64,000 nucleotides of DNA from Membranipora membranacea (GCA_914767715.1 OU612073.1:18786001-18850000); one strand, 5' to 3'; shown: positions 45,601 through 58,700, counted from the first letter of the stretch. Program-made: numbers and translations. Notes: generated from the sequence alone by a model not told the origin.

Positions 45601-48600
45601 GTGCACCAATAATGAAAAGCGGAGATTAGCGTTGGGATTAGCCCTGAAATTAAGGATTTAAGATTATATTATAATATGGCATATTTTAAATATAAGCCAT
45701 CTGATAAACGCATCACGTCAATCTTAAACACAGTATATGCTAATGGATCATTCATTGCTTACTTTAGTCTAACTTGGATTTTTTTCTTTAGTTACACATA
45801 ATAGGCTTTTTCGATATTAATAGCAGGTGCAATACCAGAAAATTTACCCAGATAGTCATCATTAGCGGGATATGAGCTGGTGTAGTGACTGGCTGAGGAC
45901 ATAATACTCTCTGTCATAATACTCTGTCTCTCAACCTGCTCCTGTAGTGATCGTATCTGACACTCGTAATCCTAAAATCAGAGATATAAGACTATGTGAT
46001 TGTAGAGTAAGAGTGGTGAGCCAAATAGGCTAACACGTCACCCCTCCCTAAAACCCAACAGATATGTAAACCTAATGCTACATTCTACAACTCAAAACTG
46101 CATATGCAAACATATTTAAAATTTGCTTTAGTGGATAGGATTGTGAGACCTGCTTGATGGAAATAATTATCTGAGTCAACGGAACAAAGATGTGGGATGG
46201 AATTAGCATGGGTTCGACAAGCCTCTAACATTCCAATTGACAGGACTCTCCCTTCCTCAGAAGTCAGATATTCCTCATCAACAACCCTGCCAGTTCATAT
46301 TTTCCAACACGTTTATAAGATGGCCTTTTTACCTGTGCGGTCCATATAATATACCCAAGGATTAACGAAACTTCTCGAGCAATTGGGATAGCGATGTGAT
46401 ATTCTTATCCTTCAACTGACCTGTCGTTGCTTTTCAAAGATGAGATCTGCCTCCTCTTTTTCCTTTTTATACTGCTCTTCTAGGCTGTGTAACTTCTGCT
46501 CCATGTCTTTATGTAAATCTACACCCTGCTTCTCTAATAATTCTCCCTGAGCGAACGACCAGTCAACCATGGATTCAGCTATTTAATAATAAACATTAAT
46601 GACAATGTCTTTACAATAACAGTGATGATGGACTTGTCTGTCCAGAAAAAATGGTGAAATAATTCCGAAATGAATGTTGTGAAATTAATACTTTGGGACA
46701 TGTAACTCCCTGATTGCAGCCCAGCATCTGTTGTAAATAAGGAAAAAATGATTTGATAAGCTTATCACTTAAACATATAACATGGGTGGGGAAAAAACTG
46801 GATGGTTTTTGTTCAACTTACTCATGACATCAGAGGATTGAGATTTCGCCATACCCTCCAGCCTTTCTTTAGCTGCTTGTTCCGGATGGTTAAATCTGAA
46901 GACATAGTTCCTTCCCAGTATAACTCTAGAGCCGGTACGTATCTCTGTACTCTCCGATATAGCCTTACCATTTATATAAACTAAGGCTTCATCCACAGGT
47001 GCTATATGTACTTTACCTGAAAATTAAGGTTACTAATTTCACCCGCAGCGTTTCGTTTCACACGAAAAAATTGCCGATCCTTTTAGATCATAACCTCAAT
47101 AATAGCGATTATAATTTTTTAGTCTGTGTGGTTGATGTCTACTTGATCATGGCAACTTGAACCTACACAATTCTACATTTTTGGTTTAAGATTTAGAATC
47201 AAGTGATGTACTGCACATAATAAAAGCAAGGAGCTGTTTGAAGCAGGTACTACATTTCAAACATTCACAAAGCAGACATAATAAATATGTCTCATTATTA
47301 TCATACATATTTTTAATTAAACAAATACCACTCACCCGCTTCTTTGCAGTGATTAAATGTACAATGATGTTGTTTTATAAATGAGCCGTGAAGTACGACA
47401 TGTGATTTCTCCTTCTCACTGCCGACTATAGTCTCTCCTTCCTAGTAACATAAAGGGAATAACATTCTTATAATGGATGACTGAAGAACAAATTTCTGAC
47501 ATCTGCATTCTGATTTAATTAGGCGTGTCATGTTGTCAAGGACTTTGAACCACTAATGGCTGCATGAGCAAGATTGTCATCCAACTGACCAGGTAAACAC
47601 CTAGCGCTGTCACGCGGTTACATTTTTTGTTTTGGGTGATTGAAAATCACAAAAAGTAGCGTTTGAAAAAATATGTTGACGTTTGAAAAAAAATCACAAA
47701 AAGGCTAGCAAACACCTATAGTTGACATCATATTATTGTCATACAAATGTGCCACCAAATGGGCTCAAACATGAAGCAGTTCAGTACAAGATATTTGCCA
47801 ACTTTGAAAGTCACCTTGAGATAATATAGTAGACATTCGGACATGAGTGGATCTTCACATAGATTCACTAAATGAGGGGTATTTTTAGGGGTGAATAACC
47901 CCAGAGTGTCTCCATCTTCTCCGAGAGCTACTCCCATCTCACTCAAAATCTCCTCTCTGTCAACATAAAATAACCAGCAATCAAAAGAGCTGCCGTTTCA
48001 ACAGGATATATTTATGATCGGATACAGAAAATAAAGAAAACACCATATTCAAGGAAAGAATGCGACTCCTAAACTAATTGAAGAGTATAAAGTCTCTGCA
48101 AGCATGGAGTTTGCCTCACACTCCACACTGCCAGAAAGTATAATCACCCGTTTTATTCTCTGTCACTATTTTCAATCCCTTCTGCCTATCCTAAATGCTG
48201 AAGGAGAAGCGATTTACACCCACAAAATGTATTTTTAATTAATGGCGTTTTATTGTGGTTACCTTTGTTGTGCTATGATTGCAGTCTTTTTGAGTTTTTC
48301 TTCCCAAGGTTCGTTGAGTTCCTCGATGAGTTTCTCGTTCATCTTGAGTCTCTCGATGGCGTCGAGTTCATCATCAAGATTTACTGAGGAGTGTCTCTTT
48401 CTCCTGATCTCCTTATCACAGGGGATTCCTGTCAGACCTGATAACAAAAACCGTATATAAATATTATATATATATATATTATATTAATTTGCAAATGCGT
48501 GAGTGTAGACAATGTAATTTTATCAATTCATTCAGCATCCAATTCAGACTATAACTTGAAGATCCGTTTTTGATGCTAATATGCTACAAGACAAAATCCT

Positions 48601-51600
48601 GGATTTATGGCAACGACTTTAGGACCAGTTAGTGCTTATTCACACTTATAACAAGGGATCTCTCAAAAACACAACCATAAAGTTATCATATAATAATACA
48701 ATAATATAATAATGAGATATATAATAACTTTATTTATACAACAGTCAGATCTAATGGACTTCTTTTGACAGGGTACGGATGACAGCCAGCCATTTTCAAG
48801 GTTAAAAAGGGCCTACATCACCTAATGTGCGCCACAAACCCTGAAGTGTAAAACGGAAAATACAGCCAAAAAGATAATCTTAGCACATATACAATGAAAC
48901 TTAAGATGGCGCCATGGTATTCTGAACGAAAAGTAGGTGATATTCAAACATAAATATGTTAAACACAAATGTACCTGCTTTCTCCTGCTGTGCCAAGGGT
49001 TCTACATCAAAACAAGCAACAAAACTCCGCCATTCAAAAATAAGGCACAATCGCTGACCGGTTGATAAAACAACATGGATCACTACACAGCCAGAAGTCT
49101 ACTTTATCAGTCATCCAAATAACAGCTTGACTTTAAGGACACGTTTTACCATATGGGTGACACTATGAGGACAAGTGATTCTTAAAATGCTACACAAGAT
49201 ATTCATTTTCTCCCACACCGAAAGAGAGGATCAAGAGTGATGGTGAAGGAAGTAACTAAACAGTGTGGTGTGCTCTATCTGATAGACAGTTGCAGAGACT
49301 TTGACATGCATTATGCAAACTCCACTAATTATGTAATCAACCAGACAAAGACATTTTGCTGCCATGTATGACTGTGACACTACACAGAATACATTAGAAT
49401 CTTGTCCAACGGTAGCGTGCGATTTCTACTGGTGAAGTCAACAATAAAACAAGTGGAGATAACCGCATAACATCGATAACATCACATGACCAGAACAAGA
49501 TAAGACAACTATAGATGTACGCGACTCACCTGGGCCAATCTGAATCCCTTCTAGTTGAAGTATTTCTCTGAGTCTTTTCACTTCATCTTGCAGTTCTCTG
49601 ATAAGTTTAGCGTTAGGATCTTCATTGACAACAGCCTTACACATGATCTGCTTAGCTCTGTCTGCATATCTGCAAGCAAGTAGAGTATTACATTGTTTAG
49701 ATATTGAATCCTATAGTATCGCAAATATGCACTTACGGTATTCAGAGTACATATGAGGTGAAGAGATGAAGAGATGACTGGCATGACTGACAACCTTCAT
49801 CAAGTCAGCTGGTTAACTGGGTGGATCATTAGTGAATTTTCATTGATCATATCATATGTTGAAATTCTAAGATCACTTGTATACCGATGTTCAAATTAAT
49901 AGACCCAAAGCTTTCTCATTGACCGTTTTATGGAGGTCCAAGCTGTGACAGAAGCATACCTTAGAGTTGAGAGAGTCTCGTCAAAGTTGACATCAGCTGG
50001 AGATATAGCTGCTATCATGGCTGTTTTAGAGTTACCTCCCAGGTTCTCCTTTAGTAGCCATGTTAATACAGAGTCTCTGTATGGAATGAATGAATCAGCA
50101 CCACCTTTAGCCCCGCCCATTTTCCCTTTCTTCAGTTTCGGCTGGAAAGTCATAAGATGGCTTCAATTTCATACAAATTATACATACATCAAACTCTGTT
50201 TGGTTGCTGCTGAAACCAAATAAATCATTTCCTGTGGTAATATGGCAGATGTGAGCGTTTCAGTCATTTCATACAGTGGTTTGGCAATCACCTGTAGCAT
50301 GATGTGCAACTGAAAACATGCCATTGGTAATAGAGAGCATGAAAAGTCGGGGTATATGGTATATTTTGTTACAGGGAAGAAGAGGCTACGGGAAATTAAA
50401 ATGTCTTCATCACGCAACAAAAGAAACTTGCATGGAAAATAAGAAATTATCTTAGTGCGACGGTTGACTAGGCGATGACATGCAAAAGGTGAAAAGTATA
50501 TACGTGAGCTACAAGCACGACAAATAATCCTCACCGCAGTAGGGGCTCCACTTTGAGACTAAAACAAGACATAAAGAGTCGTTTCATTTAAGTCTGATAC
50601 CCTGGTACTCATCCTTCACATATACAATAACGTTATGTACACAATGTTCATCAAATGTACAGTAGAATATAGTCTATATTTGGTTCCCTGTGTGATTGGT
50701 GAGCCAGATGTTAGACAATATAGAAATACAGTCAGCAAAATGTTACTTCTAGTTGAGGTTGGTTAAAAAAGATCATGGTAGCACTTACTAGTTCAGCCAG
50801 AGCTGAGATGACTTTACTCAGAGTCGTCAGTGATTGGTTAATTTTAGCCCCCTCCTTGAGTCTCTTTCCCTGCGCCCCTGTAGAGTTCGCTCTCTCACTG
50901 CCAGCCAAATCTACCAGGCTTATCTTTGACACCTAAAACAACATAAGAATGTGATCAATGGCCATGTAATACTGGTTGTTTTATGAGTTAAAATCTAGAC
51001 AAGACGCCAAACACTATGTGCTAGCAGAAAATGACATGATCTAGAAATTTGCTCAATATTGGAAAAGAGCAGAAACTTATAAGCGATAACTGAAAATGAT
51101 TATTCAAGCAATGGTATGCAATGACTGTGTAAGTTAGGCCTGACGAGAATCTTGGCTATATTCTAACAAAGCACTGAGAGAGTGTTACCTACCTTCTCCC
51201 CAACGAGACTTGTAGCATGATCTTTACGCTTTTGGCTAAACACTATAGTAAATACAGCATGTGATCGACTGCTTGTCTCGTTCATGTTCGTTGCCGCCAC
51301 CGTCCTACAACAAAATTATAAAATATTGTAATATTCATCATATTCAGATGGAGAGAGAAATCTTCAAATCAAGACACTACTGCATATTATTAAAAATGAT
51401 CTGACCCAGGTTTGCAGTCACAACAACTATCAAGTCATCTAATCTCCCATGTATGCTGCTAAATGTGGGACAGTTATAATGAGGAGTTGGGTCAAGGCTC
51501 TTTTAAGTGTCTGGAATCAAGACTACTATCAGGGAGACATCCAGGGCTATTGAATTTGTCACATCAGTATTCATAAGTTTCGTTGCTATTATCATTCACT

Positions 51601-54600
51601 TGATTCTATAAATTATTGCAAATTAGCAACATTCGCAGCTATATCATAAGTCAGCAGCAGAAGCAGCATCCCTCTTCCTGGAATTGATTTCCCATAAGAG
51701 TCAACAAATACAAACAACAGAAGTTCATCTCAGCGTATTGAGTGATTGATCTACGACCACGCACACTGCTGACTATAATTAGCACAACGTCGTCAGCGGT
51801 GAGTGATATCACAGGACTGTGGGTATATGACTCCCTGAAGCAGCAGTGTAAATGTCAACCTATGGGGTCTGAATTCTTGACTAACAAAGCAGCATTTGAG
51901 TCAAAATACTGAAGACCTTGACAAACTGCCAGTAACAGATTACTACGCTTCTTTGACGGATAAAATGCGGGCCCGGAATAAAGAAAAACATTATCAAACT
52001 TTCGATAAGTAGTTATCTGCACCACATTGGTGATGTCAGAGCACTTGCTTGTTGATGTCGAAGCACCTGCTAGTTGATGTCAGTACCTTTGTGAAGGTCA
52101 GTCTGAGATGTACTTGATTACGTACCTGGATTTATTACCCTCATCTATAATATTACTGATATCTGGAAAATTCTGTACAGCCAGTTTGGATAAATCTTCT
52201 ACATAAGGTCCGAGAAGAGGGTGTTCTCTAACCTAAAACATATCATAAACATGATCACATCAAGGGGTACTACCAAGATAAGCCCCGTTATTCAACAGGG
52301 CAGGGAATCACAAATTCTACGATCAATGACAAAAAAAATTGAACCTGATTAAGCAATGTTTTAATGAGCAGGCATCGACTCTGAGTAGAGCTGACTGTTT
52401 GAGAGATCATAGTCAGCCGTTCACTGACGTTGTGTTTTCTGACGTAGCGGTAGCACTATTAACAGATTTAATCTGATAGTAAATCTATAAAAGTTCTCCG
52501 ATACATGAATCAGAGCTATATAAACGTTGTGGGGATAATTAAATAATCCAGACTAACAGGGTCAGCGCGCTGCCTAAACCTCCTACTGACATGATTCACA
52601 CAATCACTTATACCGTTAGATCGCTTTGGGGTACAGTTTTTTCTCCAGAGAATCACCTCTCACTTGGGGCCTAAGGCAAATTAGATTGTATCACAAAGTA
52701 TACTTTGCATGGAATAAGTAGGATCAACACCTCTAGCCACATCAGCTTATTCACAGGTCTGTGGAGGTACTGGTGACTGGTGATCGAACAGTTTGTGGCA
52801 CAATCTAGAATAGACCTACGGTATAATACAGTACAGTACTGTAGCATACAGTACAGTACTGTAGCATACAGTACTGTAGCATACAGTATAGCACAGTTTT
52901 CAAACAGTAGTCAAGTACAGTATATTATAGTACAATACAGTACAATATATTATTATGCAGTTATCATGATGTACATAAAGTAACATACTGTACATTAGGC
53001 CGATGGCTGGCCTGAATTAAAGCACAGCGCTGTGCGGTACAGTATATGTGTACAGACCTTGAGATTTGCTTTATTTTTAGGATTAAGGAGATCCCTGACT
53101 TGTTCACAGTAGATCTCCATGTAGCTGACTTCTGTGGAGAACTTGACATCCTCTGATTGTTGAGCCTTCACTCTTTCAAACAACTCCTCACACAACTGTA
53201 ATAAGTATATTTTAATATATTACATGTACAAAAAAATAGATATATATAATAATATATATATATATCATTAGATGGTATGATTTAATTACAAAATATAATC
53301 GCATGCCTGTCTGTCTTATATGAGCCCAGAGACGAGAGTTGTCCAACACCAAAACATTACTGGTTGTTATAACAGTGCTATGTCCATCGATGATTGTCCA
53401 TGAGGATTATTGTATGATCGCATAGATTTGGAGATGACCGCGTGGGGTCAGATCGAGTTTTGTTTTAAGGGGAGAAGTTTTCAATGATGACACTTTCATC
53501 CCCTAAGCTAGCTAACAGGAGTTCGGATCTGGCAACTGATAAACTTACAGCCGTCACTTACCTGAGGTATAATGCCTTTCTCGCCCGGTTCATTTTTACC
53601 CATCATGGTGTAAGATTTTCCCGCTCCTGTTTGCCCATAGGCAAATATACACACGTTATACCCCTCAAAGGCATGGTCGAGCATGTCAACACCTATATCA
53701 TCATAGACTTGCTTCTGTGAGGCAAAGTGTGGATCCAACAACTATAATCAGAATATATACATATGAGCTTAGGAATAGAAAAGTGTACATAGGATTCAAT
53801 GAATGGGACTTGTCACGACATTACTTGGCAAAGAAATCTATAGGCCTGTATTTTTAAGCTGAATCTGATTGTTGTGATCAATCACATAACAAGAGAGTTT
53901 TCCATTTGAAGTTTGAAAAATTGAATAACGCTTGCCTTACATGGCCATTTGGGGTCAAGGAGGGATTGTATATGCCTACAAGGGGTTTAGAGATTCTAAC
54001 AAGATTCAATTATCCCTGCAGTGAAACTGGAATCCTGCCCTGAATGAAAATGACTGCGAAATAATTTATTTTCTTAGCTCCGACATGCTTGGCAATTATC
54101 AACACTCTTCATACCCAGACTAATGTTGTAATAGTAGATGATTTAGCATCCCTCGGGGAAAAATCTTTCCATCTATGAGCTGGGCTTTGAATAGTAGTGA
54201 ACGCATTTTCACTGAATATGGGTATCACATTATAAGCATGCGAGCTGAGTGCACGTGAATTCTAGATCTCAGTAGGCTATCGGGGGCTTACATCCAGGAA
54301 ATGTGGGCGTAGGATATACGGAAATAAATAAATGAGCCAGCATAAAGAAGTCAGCACCACCGACTGAGTAAAAACAACGCCTAACACAGCGACATGTGTA
54401 ATGTCATTAAGGCCTTCATACTCTCTTGTCCAGATAATGTCTAAAACGGCATGTCGCTGTCAATCCATGTTGTGAAATGTCCCAACAAAAAAGTGTAATA
54501 TATAGTGAGCTATAGAGGATTTGATAAAAACTTGTCATGGACATATTTAAACAAACACAACTGTATGGCAGCAGATCAATAATTAGCTTAGATTGTTATT

Positions 54601-56814
54601 AACAGCAGCACTGGTATTGATTTGTTATTTCAAGCTACCAATACTGCGAGACAGCAATGTTCAATCTTCATTTTCTTGACATCTCAAGACATTCCAAAAA
54701 TCAATGACTCAAAGCTTTGACATCCCTATCTGAGCCGGACTATGCGAAATCAAGTCCTGCAGGTAAAAATTTTCTCTCTCTTAGTCCTAGAACTTTTACA
54801 TGCGGAGACTATTTAAAGGTTATGGCGTACCAGTGCGAACAACTCAAAATTAATTATATTCTGCTTTCTGTTTCCTGAAAATTTCTCCGTTTTAATTAAA
54901 AATTTTAAATTACAAATAAGTTTTGTACCAACAAACTCCTGTAGCCAGCAAAAATATATAATAGTTTTTATCTGCTGAAAATAATTATATTAGCAGCTTC
55001 TTGATGTAACTATAATTTTTCCAGCAAAACAATTCATTGTGTGTGGTGATACTGATACAAGTTGAAAGCGTAGAGTTATCTACCCGCGAATGGAATCAAG
55101 TGGATGAAATTATTCACGATAGAGACACAAAGTGTTGTCACGCAGCCCTCTGTCTTTAGTTCCGAGAAAAAAGCTAGAGGGCCACCAATGACCAGGCTAA
55201 GGACCTCCTGTTTTATCGAAGTGATAACCGAAACATGGGCAATATTGGAGCCAGGATTCGATCACAAATATTTGTCAAGAGTAATGTCATGACCTATCAA
55301 GTCATTATAGGCTACACAAATTACCAGAAAACAATGACTTTATCAATGAGAGTAGAAAGGCTTACAGGAAGATTCATTGTAATATTCAAGATCAGTTAGT
55401 ATTTAGCCTAGAGACAATAGGTACACATGTCCTCTATTTAGCCTTGACCTGCTGCTGCTCAGAACACCAAGCAATGCTAAATAGAGACACCCCAAGATGA
55501 TACTCACTGGTAAACGTGATATGTGTATAATATTGCCAGAAAAATGAATAAAACTGAAACATTATTATCTTTACATGGGTTTAACTCCTTGGCAGCATTA
55601 AGTACAACACATAGCCACTGACTACGTAAACAACTGATCGATCACTACAAAAGTTTGAACTGTTCTGAAAATCAAGTCTATAGGTTCAGGCCCTCATGGG
55701 TGGACAACAAATCAAGGCCTCCCATTGTACAGAGCAGCAAGCTCGCTGACTATAGTCATCCGTCCTGACCATTTGCACCTAACACGAAGCTAGGTTTGCC
55801 ATCACATAGTCGCAATCACAAAGGTCCATGTACTTGACAAAATATAACGAGAAAAGGAGATACTCACCGAGTGTGACCAGTAGGAGAAATCAAAACTGAA
55901 ATTATGATTCTGTCCTTTCCTGGCTCCATCCTTAGGGTTTGTTATATCTGTAACGAAATCAAAGTTTGTCTAAGAATTAGTCTATATTCGTTTAGATTAG
56001 ATTAGAATGTTACTAATTTTATTTTCAACAATGCCATTCCTATCTGAGAACTTCATTTGCAGGAGGACCGATTTTTAAGAAAGAAAAATGTTCCTATTAC
56101 ATTCTCAACCTACAACTCAAGAGCCAGTCCTGCTGTATTTGGTGAGTTTTTGAGGAGCGATCACGTTGTAACTATGGGATCACCGGAACTGACACTTATG
56201 CTATAGTGAAAAATAACTATACATGATAGCAAACGTAATAGACTACATAACTAATTTGTAGTCATAGTAGGCCACCAGACGTAAATAAAATATGAATTAT
56301 TCAGAAGCAGGATGTTATACTGCCATTGACTCAATTATGCAAGTTGCTGTAATGAATACGTTTAGTTGGCCTCATATTCGTTTGGTAGACCTAGTCTACG
56401 AATAAAGCCAGGAAAGTCAAGCAGTAACATATAAACTAAACTACTATATAGGGCCTAGTTGGAGAAAAAAATTTTGGTTATTTTTCTTTATAACCTTACA
56501 GCCTCTACCTAGAACAAGTTTGATCCAAATTGCCAGCAGTGCGGTATTCCCATTCTATTGGTGAGCCGCCGCCGGCTCAAACCCTATGTGCAGGCAAATT
56601 GGATCATGCATGATTTAACACTACCTTGGAGCTACAAGCCTAGGTCATCAACTGCAAAACTAATCATGATTACAAACGTTAGTAAAACCAGAGTTAGCAG
56701 TATTGTGTACTTACTTGTTTCGTCTCCTTGCATCTGTATGATACATCCAGACTTGAGTTTCTTCTCCCTATTGTTAAATGGACGGCAGCGCACAGCAACC
56801 TTCACAGACGACAT
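30638..56814 (-). CDS. KIF1: Kinesin-3 motor of the KIF1A/KIF1B (unc-104) type, complete
   Basis: I reconstruct 38 coding exons over 26 kb from the ATG at 56814 to the stop at 30638. Phases match at every junction, and the total is 5079 coding bases, or 1692 residues, close to human KIF1A (about 1690). Domain order: motor (about 1-360), neck and coiled coil, FHA (about 500-600), second coiled coil, KIF1B domain (about 732-800), DUF3694 region (about 1150-1280), C-terminal PH domain (about 1574-1675). Kinesin-3 motors carry synaptic-vesicle precursors, dense-core vesicles or mitochondria toward microtubule plus ends, with the PH domain binding phosphoinositides. Vertebrates split this ancestral gene into KIF1A and KIF1B; this one cannot be assigned to either. 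Exon coordinates are given in the part-by-part entries. The sequence looks fully functional, with no stops or frame breaks. Confidence 0.95.
34096..34480. mobile_element. TTAA-flanked MITE in a kinesin intron
   Basis: TTAA at 34096-34099 and 34477-34480 flanks terminal inverted repeats AGTGCAACCAAGGTTTC (34100-34116) and GAAACCTTGGTTGCCCT (34460-34476), which match at 16 of 17 positions. At 377 bp with no coding capacity, it looks like a piggyBac-type non-autonomous element, distinct in sequence from the foldbacks in IST1. It lies between exons 32 and 33. Confidence 0.78.
34506..34541. repeat. Exact 18-bp tandem duplication
   Basis: CGATATAAGAAGGACATG occurs twice back to back. It falls just downstream of the MITE at 34480. 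The surrounding open frame of about 100 codons lacks a proper start and is not called. Confidence 0.8.
35925..36119 (-). other. Candidate 195-nt cassette exon of the kinesin
   Basis: Between exons 31 and 32 an open minus-strand segment is bounded by an AG acceptor (36120-36121, after a TTTCCTTTATT pyrimidine-rich run) and a GTATAA donor (35924 downwards). It is exactly 65 codons and enters and leaves in phase 1, the same phase as the intron it sits in. It would add a Ser/Thr-rich stretch ([19 protein letters not shown] and [17 protein letters not shown]) without changing frame. No counterpart in known KIF1 proteins comes to mind, so it is either a lineage-specific alternative exon or chance. 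Confidence 0.4.
36574..36593. repeat. CA microsatellite
   Basis: About nine CA units, inside a kinesin intron (between exons 30 and 31). Confidence 0.85.
37876..38017. repeat. 18-bp minisatellite with CRE half-sites next to a kinesin splice donor
   Basis: Seven to eight copies of a unit close to TGACGTTGCGTCATACTG. Nearly every unit carries TGACG and/or CGTCA, the half-sites of cAMP-response elements. The array begins about 22 bases inside the intron after exon 30 of the kinesin (donor at 38038). Confidence 0.8.
42543..42560. repeat. Poly-C tract
   Basis: An uninterrupted run of about 15 C in a kinesin intron. Such runs are prone to assembly error. Confidence 0.85.
44892..44982. mobile_element. 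Small foldback in a kinesin intron
   Basis: AAGGTTTACAGCCCGTTAGT (44894-44913) is inverted as ACTAGCGGACTGTAGACCTT (44961-44980), with further pairing of GGAGGGTGGTAG and CTACCCACCC inward. About 90 bp in total. The left flank reads CTTAAGG, resembling the TTAAGG ends of the IST1 foldbacks. Confidence 0.65.
45848..48437 (-). other. Kinesin neck coiled coil, FHA domain and second coiled coil, exons 11-16
   Basis: Exons 48263-48437, 47815-47956, 47336-47441, 46822-47016, 46421-46578 and 45848-45971 encode residues 403-702. Exon 11 has the [20 protein letters not shown] coiled coil. Exon 12 carries [20 protein letters not shown] and the [20 protein letters not shown] lead-in of the FHA fold. 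Exons 13-14 complete FHA with [17 protein letters not shown] and the [10 protein letters not shown] end. Exons 15-16 form a strongly charged coiled coil ([20 protein letters not shown]), which in KIF1A controls dimerisation and autoinhibition. FHA domains bind phospho-threonine and help regulate the motor. Confidence 0.93.
50535..50558 (-). other. 24-nt microexon at the K-loop of the kinesin
   Basis: Exon 8 encodes just SQSGAPTA, with both neighbouring junctions in phase 0, so it can be included or skipped without changing frame. It sits between ISALAEL and the lysines of the K-loop, where kinesin-3 motors contact the tubulin tail. The acceptor TTTTAG and donor GTGAGG are consensus. Alternative use is inference. 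Confidence 0.75.
52827..52900. repeat. ACAGTACTGTAGCAT tandem repeat
   Basis: Three copies of a 15-20 bp unit TACAGTACAGTACTGTAGCA, itself palindromic (CAGTACTG), followed by decayed copies to about 52963. Lies in the intron between kinesin exons 4 and 5. Confidence 0.8.
56516..56606. mobile_element. Diverged relative of the intron 5 hairpin MITE
   Basis: Ends with AAGTTTGATCCAAATTGCC on the left and GGCAAATTGGATCATG on the right, the same terminal pattern as 16521-16650. The arms continue with imperfect pairing across TTCCCATT/AACCC and GAGCCGCCGCCGGCTC, itself a perfect small palindrome. Lies in kinesin intron 1. Confidence 0.6.
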
Positions 56815-56911
56815 TATAGTCTCTGTACTCCTTCACAAGAGAGCAACTGATCAGACCTGATCCAGGAATTATCCTCTCATGCCACCATCATGTGATTACC
56901 GAGAGTGCCAC
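56815..56911 (-). promoter_or_regulatory. Kinesin 5' untranslated segment with a short upstream ORF
   Basis: An AG acceptor after a GTTTGGC stretch (56912-56913) suggests the coding first exon starts at 56911, with at least one noncoding exon further upstream. The 97-base leader holds a five-codon uORF (ATG ATG GTG GCA TGA, 56891-56877). Candidate upstream donors are GTAAGC just below 59990 and GTTTGT near 60372, the latter preceded by a CATAAATA TATA-like element. Confidence 0.35.
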
Positions 56912-56945
56912 CTGCCAAACAAAGCCAACTTTTGATAAGAATGCA

Positions 56946-58700
56946 AAATATTACAACAGCTTATAGAAAAAGTTCAATCAATTCTATGGTTTGTTAAGTC
57001 AATTACAATCCATTATGTCTCCTGAAAAAAACTAAGAGTAGATACAAGGCTATTACTCATATCCTAAATACATAATTATACAGTTAATTAGCTCTGAAAT
57101 AATAACCTAAGGGCTTAAAAATAAACCATCAATACAGGAAATTATAGCAGTAGCAATGGGACTGGTCTCTTCAGTAAATGTATTAATTTCTTTTTGTTTT
57201 TATTGTTGGTGGATTTTATTGGACAATTCTGTTTTCTTTCCTAAGACAGCAGACTGCACCGTTTAACATTCTGTGATAGACATATTGACAGTGTATCATC
57301 AGGGGACACTCCGCCCACCTGCAAACTCACTTTATGAATTACTCTAAAACGTGTGTAGAATGAATTATTCATGTGACATCGGGACATTCACATGCAATAT
57401 GTCAGACTGAGTACTATATGTATAGTCTGTTTCTGAAGATAATTGAAGAAATTTTGACGGCTATTTGTGTATAACAGAGGTTAAATGGTAAGACAGAATA
57501 TGAGTTGAGGTTTCGAAAACAATGATGCCGTTGCTGGCAATACATGAATTAGACAAGCAAGAATCTTGCAACATAGGTCTGTGTCATTGAGTATTTCCAA
57601 AGTCCTGGATGTTTTCTATTTGCTGACCCATAAAAGCTATTTGAAATCTGACCCCATTTACAATGCAATACCTCCACAAGTTTTCAGGCCTACACAGAAC
57701 ATGAGAGCTGTTATCTGAGTAGTAAGTAGAATATCAGTTCCTCTCCCATACTCAGTATATACCTGTCTGGATAGCAGCAGCCTATATGACAGGTATCGAT
57801 TATCTGGGGTCCTTTCAGCTTGATTGATTAATTTAAGATGACAAAATGTTTCTCAATGACTTGATGTGGGCATTGACCAAACATCTCATCTCATACAGTA
57901 GTATCTCATGATGTCTTGTTTATTGATCGACTCTAGTAGAAGGCATTGGTCTGAAGTTCACAGACAACGGATTTCATAACTGGAGGAAAGTTTAATCTCC
58001 TTGAGCTAACAGTAATATATTTATAATGGGCACTATGTTAGATTTACTGCATCCCAAATTTGGTGGATTTCGGGGTGGGTTGGAGGTAGTGGAAACATTT
58101 TCAATAAGTTGAGCTTGTCAAACAAGGGAGAGTAATTCTCCTACTTTAAATTAGGATACCAGAATAGCAGGAGCGACAGGCTACATACAATAAAATATGA
58201 CTACGGCTAATGAGCAGACAAAAGCAACATTTTGAGTTTATATATCAGAAAGGAAATGGAATTATTGATCAGTTTGTTGTTGAATATTGTGATGAAAGTA
58301 GGTTAGGTTTCTAGTATTTACACTGTGTTCATATAAGCCTAGGTTAAGTGTTACATACTAATATCTCATATCCGCAACTCGTGATCCTGGAGTTATATGA
58401 GATTTTCTAGAGGTATCCGATGCTTAAACATTGTCTTTAGTACCGGTTTTCAAAGAGTCTTACTGCCTATGACAACGCTTAGATCTGCTGATTGTGCTAC
58501 TGTCAACCAGCTCATCCCCAATGATTAGAAATTTATGATACAGCTGACACTGATATCTAGCTCTTTCAGAAGAAGGCCGATGAAAGCTGCACAAACATAG
58601 TTAGTAACACTAAAGAAAATAAAGTGCAAATGCTGTTAGGACTCGTTTGCACGATTGCCTAAGCCAATAGATTCTTACAGACTGAGTGCGGGTATCCCCT
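56946..58700. other. Intergenic or 5' intron sequence of the kinesin
   Basis: No coding signal, RNA gene or clear repeat seen. Probably promoter-distal or first-intron sequence of the kinesin. Confidence 0.4.

Larger units (their letters stand above)
49530..56814 (-). other. Kinesin motor domain, exons 1-10
   Basis: Exons 56715-56814, 55868-55947, 53562-53741, 53058-53195, 52126-52232, 51193-51304, 50789-50932, 50535-50558, 49960-50141 and 49530-49669 encode residues 1-402. Visible motifs: [13 protein letters not shown] start strand, P-loop [13 protein letters not shown] in exon 3, switch [14 protein letters not shown] in exon 6, switch II DLAGSER in exon 7, and [13 protein letters not shown] in exon 9. 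The kinesin-3 K-loop (loop 12) is present as [13 protein letters not shown], lysine-rich but less so than in vertebrate KIF1A. All nucleotide-binding residues expected for an active ATPase motor are there. Exon 10 holds the neck-linker-adjacent RYADRAKQI and [12 protein letters not shown] blocks. Confidence 0.95.
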
